Assembly (NCBI GenBank): GCA_017519685.1
Contig: JAFWRV010000241.1
Coordinates: 1 to 6,479 of the forward strand
DNA length: 6,479 bases
Origin: Clostridia bacterium
GTDB lineage: Bacteria; Bacillota; Clostridia; Oscillospirales; Acutalibacteraceae
Direction of reading: 5' to 3'
Under the pieces are notes generated by a model. It worked only from the letters and a program-made list of their open reading frames with translations, did not search any database and was not told the origin of the DNA. Positions 4,417 through 6,479 of this stretch are shown piece after piece. Position 1 is the first letter of the stretch; the number at the start of each line of letters is the position of its first letter. The translations under genes were made by a program, and so were the position numbers.

Positions 4417-5816
4417 ATTTTCGTTCCGCATTCAAGGCAGAATTTGCCGCCGGCAGGTACATCCGCGCCGCAATTCGGGCATTTATTCGCGAGAGGCGCG
4501 CCGCACTCTATGCAGAATTTGCCGTTCGGTGTGCTCGCTCCGCACTGGGGGCAGATTATTTTATCATCAAGAGAAACAACCTTTTCGCCGCACTGTAGGC
4601 AGAACTTTGCACCCGCGGGCAGATCCGCTCCGCATTTTGCGCATTTGACAGACGGTGCGCCCGCGTTATTATTCGGCTGATTTCCGTTCATACCGCCGAA
4701 AATTCCGCCTATCTGACTGCTCATTGCCTGCGCCGCCTGAAGACCTACTCCGAGACCGACTATGTCGCTCATGGTTGAGCCGCCTGCGCCGCCTGAGCCC
4801 GAGCCCATATTGCCGATGCCCTCGGCGTATGCTTTCTGAACTTCTGCCTGAATAACATCTTTTTTGTTGTAGCCCTGCGCCTGCATAACCTGCGCTTCGG
4901 CAAAGCCCGTCTGACGGGCTGCTTCGGCTTCCGCCTGCGCGGCGATAACCTGACGCTCCGCCTCGCGCTTTGCGACTTCGGTCTGTGTGGTCTGCTTTTC
5001 AAGCTCAACTTCTCTCTGAGCGGCGGTTACCTGCGCCTGCGCCTGCGCCTGAGCTGTGCGCACCTGCGCCTCCGCGGCGGCCATCTTTGTCTGAAGCGAG
5101 ATAGTATGCAGCTCGCGGATTCTCTTGAAATTCGGATCTTCTTCGGGAAGAACTACCGTTGTAAGATAAAATTCGGGAACTGTCAGACCGTATTCTTCAA
5201 AGCCGGGAATGATTTTGGCTTTAAGTGTTGAAGAAAGCTCGGTCAGATGCTCGTCAACCTCAAGAATGTTGATGTTGTTCTCTTTGATTGAGGCCGTGAG
5301 ATTGGATTTGACGGCGGTTGAAATCATCGGGCGGAAAGAATTCTGAAGCGATTTCGTGAAATTCACTCCGTTTTCGCCCCAGGCGATGCCGTTCATTGTG
5401 CCGACAAGCTTTACAAGCAGTTTCAGACCGTTGCTGACTCTGAGGTTCATTGAGCCGCTTGCGCCGAGTTCAAGGGGAATGCCGTATTCGGGCTCAAGGT
5501 AGCGAACCTTGCTGTCCGTTCCCCATTTCAAATCCATCTGCACTGTCTGATTAATAAAATAAACCTCGCAGTGGAACGGAGTCTTATCATCGGTCGCTCT
5601 GTTGAGCGCCTTGCCGATAAGGGGAATATTCTGAGTTTCAAGAGTGTGTCTGCCCGCTTTGAAAACATCAAGCGCCTCGCCGTTCATAAAGAACACGGCT
5701 TCCTGGCTCTCATGAACAATCAATTGAGTGAAGTAGTTGAAATCCTCGCAGGGATGCTTCCAGATAAAAGTGCTGTTGTCACCCTCATATTTGATGATAT
5801 CTGCTATCTTTGACAT
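4413..5816 (-). CDS. SPFH/band-7 domain protein with coiled coil and three C-terminal zinc ribbons (YdjI-like)
   Basis: This 467-residue protein begins with an SPFH (band 7/flotillin-like) domain at about 30-235, opening LIVHESQEAVFFMNGEALDV. An Ala/Gln/Glu-rich coiled coil follows at about 240-330 (AEAQVRTAQAQAQAQ...), then a Gly/Ser linker, a hydrophobic Gly/Ala segment, an Asn-rich spacer, and three zinc ribbons with cysteine pairs at 392/395-406/409, 422/425-435/438 and 446/449-460/463. There is no N-terminal membrane helix, so it probably associates with the membrane through partners. Proteins of this layout resemble Bacillus YdjI, which is linked to PspA envelope stress; such proteins often carry one or two ribbons. 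The ATG at 5816 has GGAGGGG 5 nt upstream; a TTG 7 codons earlier is rejected because that ribosome binding site would lie inside it. It follows the RHH gene by 17 nt and is the main product of the operon. Confidence 0.92.
   Translation of the reverse strand: MSKIADIIKYEGDNSTFIWKHPCEDFNYFTQLIVHESQEAVFFMNGEALDVFKAGRHTLETQNIPLIGKALNRATDDKTPFHCEVYFINQTVQMDLKWGTDSKVRYLEPEYGIPLELGASGSMNLRVSNGLKLLVKLVGTMNGIAWGENGVNFTKSLQNSFRPMISTAVKSNLTASIKENNINILEVDEHLTELSSTLKAKIIPGFEEYGLTVPEFYLTTVVLPEEDPNFKRIRELHTISLQTKMAAAEAQVRTAQAQAQAQVTAAQREVELEKQTTQTEVAKREAERQVIAAQAEAEAARQTGFAEAQVMQAQGYNKKDVIQAEVQKAYAEGIGNMGSGSGGAGGSTMSDIVGLGVGLQAAQAMSSQIGGIFGGMNGNQPNNNAGAPSVKCAKCGADLPAGAKFCLQCGEKVVSLDDKIICPQCGASTPNGKFCIECGAPLANKCPNCGADVPAGGKFCLECGTKI
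5030..5051 (-). repeat. In-frame hexamer tandem repeat in the SPFH coiled coil
   Basis: The unit CCTGCG (plus strand) is repeated about 3.7 times and encodes alternating Gln-Ala on the minus strand. A change in copy number would lengthen or shorten the coiled coil by two residues per unit without shifting the frame. Confidence 0.7.
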
Positions 5817-5821
5817 TTTTA

Positions 5822-5828
5822 CCCCTCC
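5822..5828 (-). promoter_or_regulatory. Ribosome binding site fixing the start of the SPFH gene
   Basis: GGAGGGG on the minus strand, 5 nt before the ATG at 5816. It sits inside the short in-frame extension that a TTG start at 5837 would translate, so the ATG is preferred. Confidence 0.8.
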
Positions 5829-5833
5829 GTTAC

Positions 5834-6019
5834 TCAATTGATTTCTATGTTCTGAATTGCGTATTCAAGGCATTTCTGAACTATATCGTTTCTTGTGCGC
5901 TTTGTGTTTTCGGCAATGCTGTCCAGCTCCGACACCAGCTCATTGGGCAGGCGAAGTGAAAGAACCGAACTTTCTCCGCTGTATTTCTTTTGGTTGATTA
6001 TAAGTTTTTTCTCATCCAT
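5834..6019 (-). CDS. Ribbon-helix-helix (CopG/Arc-type) transcriptional regulator
   Basis: This 61-residue protein is a minimal RHH DNA-binding protein. A basic N-terminal arm (1-13) is followed by a beta strand SVLSLRLP (18-25), whose alternating residues would enter the major groove. Helix A follows (NELVSELDSIAENT, 26-39), then the turn KRTRN, then helix B (DIVQKCLEYAIQNIE, 45-59). Such proteins dimerise to form a two-stranded ribbon and usually repress their own promoter. The ATG at 6019 is preceded by AGGAG 8 nt upstream. It is the first gene of the operon and is 17 nt from the SPFH start, an arrangement suited to feedback control. A palindrome inside the operon promoter (6057-6070) is the likely binding site. 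It could be read as an antitoxin, but no toxin gene is next to it. Fold confidence is high; target and effector are inferred. Confidence 0.88.
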   Translation of the reverse strand: MDEKKLIINQKKYSGESSVLSLRLPNELVSELDSIAENTKRTRNDIVQKCLEYAIQNIEIN

Positions 6020-6051
6020 AACAATCGCTCCTGTATAATATTTCCGCTACA

Positions 6052-6081
6052 ATTATATTACAAATGTAATGAAGTTGTCAA
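6052..6081 (-). promoter_or_regulatory. Consensus sigma-A-type promoter of the RHH-SPFH operon
   Basis: On the minus strand TTGACA (6081-6076) is followed after 18 bp by TATAAT (6057-6052), both hexamers matching the consensus exactly. The first codon is 32 nt downstream of the -10, leaving a short leader with the AGGAG site. Such a strong core promoter implies that repression is the main control. Confidence 0.85.
6057..6070. promoter_or_regulatory. Palindromic operator candidate within the promoter spacer
   Basis: ATTACAAATGTAAT has perfect 6-bp arms around AA. It fills most of the spacer between the -35 and the -10 and touches the first base of the -10, so a protein bound here would block polymerase. 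The adjacent RHH protein is the natural candidate. This is inferred from position and symmetry. Confidence 0.6.
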
Positions 6082-6099
6082 TATATTTTATTTATTATA

Positions 6100-6128
6100 T
6101 TGAAATAGTGCTTTATTTATGGTACTAT
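6100..6128 (+). promoter_or_regulatory. Divergent sigma-A-type promoter toward the zinc-ribbon gene
   Basis: TTGAAA (6100-6105), a 17-bp spacer and TACTAT (6123-6128) read rightward. Its -35 lies only 18 bp from the -35 of the leftward operon promoter, so the two face away from each other back to back. The resulting leader is about 140 nt, AT-rich and without an obvious riboswitch. A second match, TTGGCA-17-TATAAA (6230-6258), is close in sequence but would start transcription within the ribosome binding site. Confidence 0.55.
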
Positions 6129-6275
6129 GTATTTTGGATATTTATTTTTTTAGAGGAAAAATCTACAGTGAAAATCGTATATATGAAATGAAGTAAAGTT
6201 TATAGAAATAGTAGAAGAAAAAAGATAAATTGGCAAGATGTCTAAATAAAATTATAAAATAATGGAGGAATCACA

Positions 6276-6479
6276 GTGAAACAGTTAGTATGCGAAATGT
6301 GCGGCGGAACAGATCTCATTAAACAGGACGGTGTATTTGTCTGTCAATCTTGCGGATGCAAGTATTCTGTTGAAGAAGCAAGAAAGATGATGATAGAGGG
6401 TGTTGTTGAGGTTACCGGAACAGTTAAAGTTGATAACACCGATCAAATTGAGTCGTATTTAAAAATGGCAAGAAGTTCA
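6276..6479 (+). CDS. TFIIB-type zinc-ribbon protein, N-terminal part only
   Basis: Only the first 68 residues are inside the window; the frame is open at the right edge. The protein starts at GTG with GGAGG 7 nt upstream. It opens with a zinc ribbon, CEMC (6-9) and CQSC (23-26), followed by GCKYSVEEARKMM, then a short beta-rich stretch VVEVTGTVKVDN (43-54) and the beginning of a helix, QIESYLKMARSS. This N-terminus is typical of a Firmicute group annotated as TFIIB-type zinc-ribbon proteins, whose members often continue with helical repeats or membrane segments; Bacillus YdjG, a partner of the SPFH protein YdjI, is one I recall as having a similar start. No role in transcription should be read from the name. 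It is transcribed away from the RHH-SPFH operon and could share its control region. An additional cysteine, C28, follows the second pair. Confidence 0.85.
   Translation, partial: MKQLVCEMCGGTDLIKQDGVFVCQSCGCKYSVEEARKMMIEGVVEVTGTVKVDNTDQIESYLKMARSS

Noticed and set aside
5817..5837. TTG start adding seven residues to the SPFH protein
   Set aside because: The ribosome binding site GGAGGGG lies inside that extension and points to the ATG at 5816.
5834..6019. Toxin-antitoxin pair based on the RHH protein
   Set aside because: The next gene is an SPFH/zinc-ribbon protein, not a RelE/ParE-like or other small toxin.
6230..6258. Second promoter TTGGCA-17-TATAAA for the zinc-ribbon gene
   Set aside because: The hexamers are good, but the start would fall at about 6265, inside the ribosome binding site, so it is less likely than 6100-6128.
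6129..6275. Riboswitch or structured leader before the zinc-ribbon gene
   Set aside because: The leader is AT-rich and I see no conserved aptamer motif or terminator-like stem in it.

Overview
The window looks like chromosomal DNA from an anaerobic, probably gut-dwelling Firmicute of the class Clostridia. This is inferred from strong GGAGG-type ribosome binding sites, TTGACA/TATAAT-type promoters, a clostridial style of ECF sigma factor, an SPFH/zinc-ribbon protein of Firmicute type, and an intergenic cluster of GGGC...GCCC mosaic hairpins of a kind I associate with Oscillospirales-like genomes. The last point is memory, not a search. No rRNA, tRNA, CRISPR array or transposase is visible.

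Left block (1-2755, all minus strand): one tightly packed operon. Transcription order is an ECF sigma factor (2755-2240), a 73-residue single-pass membrane protein overlapping it by 11 nt (2250-2029, a possible anti-sigma or partner), a PlsC-type acyltransferase (2006-1413), and an AMP-forming fatty acyl ligase that starts in an ATGA overlap and runs off the left edge (1416-1). The last two genes carry the two activities that are fused in E. coli Aas. This suggests the sigma factor controls acyl-chain activation and phospholipid acylation or repair.

Middle (2756-3252): about 490 bp with no credible gene. It holds the sigma promoter region (an 18-bp palindrome and GCGGAAA repeats), then a cluster of short hairpins with differing stems built on one plan (3012-3160), then a long terminator-like stem (3184-3224) for the operon on the right.

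Right block (3253-6019, minus strand): a second operon. A consensus promoter (TTGACA, 18 bp, TATAAT) with a 14-bp palindrome inside its spacer drives a ribbon-helix-helix repressor (6019-5834), an SPFH/band-7 protein with an Ala/Gln-rich coiled coil and three C-terminal zinc ribbons (5816-4413), a four-helix-bundle protein of the 23S rRNA intervening-sequence family (4385-4032), and a four-TM membrane protein with a cytosolic helical tail (3957-3253). The four-helix-bundle gene is bracketed by an inverted repeat with a perfect 14-bp core and looks like a compact cassette dropped between its neighbours.

Right edge: diverging from this operon across an AT-rich gap is the start of a zinc-ribbon protein (6276 to the edge, plus strand) with its own promoter, so the RHH protein could control both directions. 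The most plausible role for the right block is a membrane-associated stress or scaffold module, loosely like Bacillus YdjG/YdjH/YdjI. This is inference. The most unusual items are the IVS-like cassette inside a protein operon, the sigma factor with a split-Aas lipid pair, and the mosaic hairpin cluster.
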